Shown piece after piece: positions 6,317 to 7,166 of a DNA stretch of 7,166 nt. Where the stretch lies: the NCBI GenBank assembly GCA_002730985.1, contig PCBP01000006.1, positions 1 through 7,166 of the forward strand, in the 5' to 3' direction. Numbering within the stretch: position 1 is the first letter of the stretch; the number at the start of each line of letters is the position of its first letter. The stretch comes from Flavobacteriales bacterium (GTDB taxonomy: Bacteria; Bacteroidota; Bacteroidia; Flavobacteriales; BACL11). The notes below the pieces were generated by a model. It ran no database searches. It was not told the DNA's origin and was given only the letters and a program-made list of their open reading frames with translations. A program made the position numbers and the translations under genes.

Positions 6317-7166
6317 GGAATTACTTAACATTAGTATTTCTTTCATTAATTTGGGGGAGTTCTTTTATTTTAATGAAGAGAGGTCTTGATGTTTTTGATT
6401 TTATTGAGGTTGCTACTTTAAGGATTGTTATAGCTTTTTTTTCATTAACACCTTTCATATTTAATGCAATTAGAGTTGTTAAAAGACAACATTATTTTCC
6501 TATAGCTATTTCGGCATTCTTGGGGAATGGAATTCCTGCATTTTTATTTGCAAAAGCTCAAACAGAGTTAGATAGTGCTCTAGTCGGGACATTAAACGCT
6601 ATAGTTCCTTTCTTTACCCTTATTTTAGGAATATATTTTTTTAGTGCAAGGCCATCAAAAGCAAATATTCTAGGGATTTTTATTGGTTTATTAGGGATTG
6701 TAATTCTTTCATCTAGCGCTCTTAATGAAGGGATTGCTATTAATGGATATATTTTCTTAGTTGTTTTGGCAACTATTTTTTATGCAATAAGTATTAATGT
6801 GATTAAAAAATATTTACAGGATTTAGATGCTTCTTCAATAGCTGCTTTGGCATTTCTGTTGATTGGGCCAATAGCTACATGCTATCTTTTAAATACCAGT
6901 TTCTTATATCAGCTCCAGAATCATCCAGATGGATATAAAGCACTTGGGTATATAGCTTTACTTGCTGTATTAGGAACTTCTATGGCGGCAATAATTTTTA
7001 ATAGATTACTTAGTCGTTCGTCGGCAATTTTCGTTTCTTCAATCACATATCTAATACCAGTCATAGCAATTTTTTGGGGTGTTTTTGATGGAGAGATCAT
7101 TACATCCTATCATATTTCAGGTTGTATAATAATTCTAAGTGGGGTATATTTAGTGAATAAAAAAAA
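6301..7166 (+). CDS. EamA/DMT-superfamily permease (3' end outside window)
   Basis: This is an inner-membrane permease of the drug/metabolite transporter superfamily with two EamA repeats; such proteins commonly export amino acids or metabolites, and the substrate here is unknown. ATG 6301 opens a frame that stays open to the window edge: 288 codons plus two bases. The family usually has about 290-310 residues, so only a few are missing. The first repeat starts LVFLSLIWGSSFILMKRGL (11-29), with the typical Trp-Gly-Ser-Ser. It ends around NAIVPFFTLILGIYFF (99-114), then ILGIFIGLLGIVILSS (123-138). The second repeat, about 148-288, ends with YLIPVIAIFWGVFDGEI (G264-E265) and a final helix IIILSGVYLV. 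About ten hydrophobic helices are visible. The conserved GE turn is present in the second repeat but is replaced by SARPS in the first. The start overlaps the last 16 bases of gldD. A role in gliding is not implied. Confidence 0.92.
   Translation, partial: MAGSLRNYLTLVFLSLIWGSSFILMKRGLDVFDFIEVATLRIVIAFFSLTPFIFNAIRVVKRQHYFPIAISAFLGNGIPAFLFAKAQTELDSALVGTLNAIVPFFTLILGIYFFSARPSKANILGIFIGLLGIVILSSSALNEGIAINGYIFLVVLATIFYAISINVIKKYLQDLDASSIAALAFLLIGPIATCYLLNTSFLYQLQNHPDGYKALGYIALLAVLGTSMAAIIFNRLLSRSSAIFVSSITYLIPVIAIFWGVFDGEIITSYHISGCIIILSGVYLVNKK

Overview
The window is an AT-rich stretch (roughly one third G+C by eye) of a Bacteroidota chromosome. Three things point there. The gene order mutY-ssb-gldE-gldD is known from gliding members of the phylum. 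Promoter boxes of the Bacteroidota type (TAnnTTTG) precede the HU gene and ssb, and no gene has a convincing Shine-Dalgarno site. The HU protein and the RNase E/G carry sequence features I associate with Bacteroidota. I cannot name a genus; a gliding or type IX secretion-competent Cytophagales- or Flavobacteriales-like bacterium is the best guess.

Layout: (1) Positions 2-868, plus strand: the C-terminal two thirds of an MFS transporter whose start lies outside the window. (2) Positions 870-2845, minus strand: a leftward operon of an HU-family DNA-bending protein, a 29-residue lysine/arginine-rich protein (2438-2527) and an RNase E/G. Its RNase gene meets the MFS gene tail to tail with one base between the stop codons. 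(3) Positions 2846-2959: a divergent intergenic region with a good promoter for the HU operon. (4) Positions 2960-7166, plus strand: mutY, ssb, gldE, gldD and an EamA/DMT permease. ssb has its own promoter-like box. gldE, gldD and the permease genes overlap, which suggests translational coupling. The permease runs off the right edge.

Roles: the left operon combines nucleoid architecture, a probable RNA- or ribosome-binding micro-protein and RNA processing. The right cluster combines genome maintenance (MutY removes adenine opposite 8-oxoguanine; SSB coats single-stranded DNA) with two membrane-associated proteins required for gliding and type IX secretion in Flavobacterium. The permease is probably only a passenger in the transcription unit.

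No mobile element, CRISPR array, tRNA, rRNA or obviously new multi-gene system is visible. The most worthwhile items are the 29-residue basic ORF, the TTG start of gldE, the loss of the intercalating proline in HU, and the mirror-symmetric convergent stop codons. There is no gene-free stretch longer than 300 bases.
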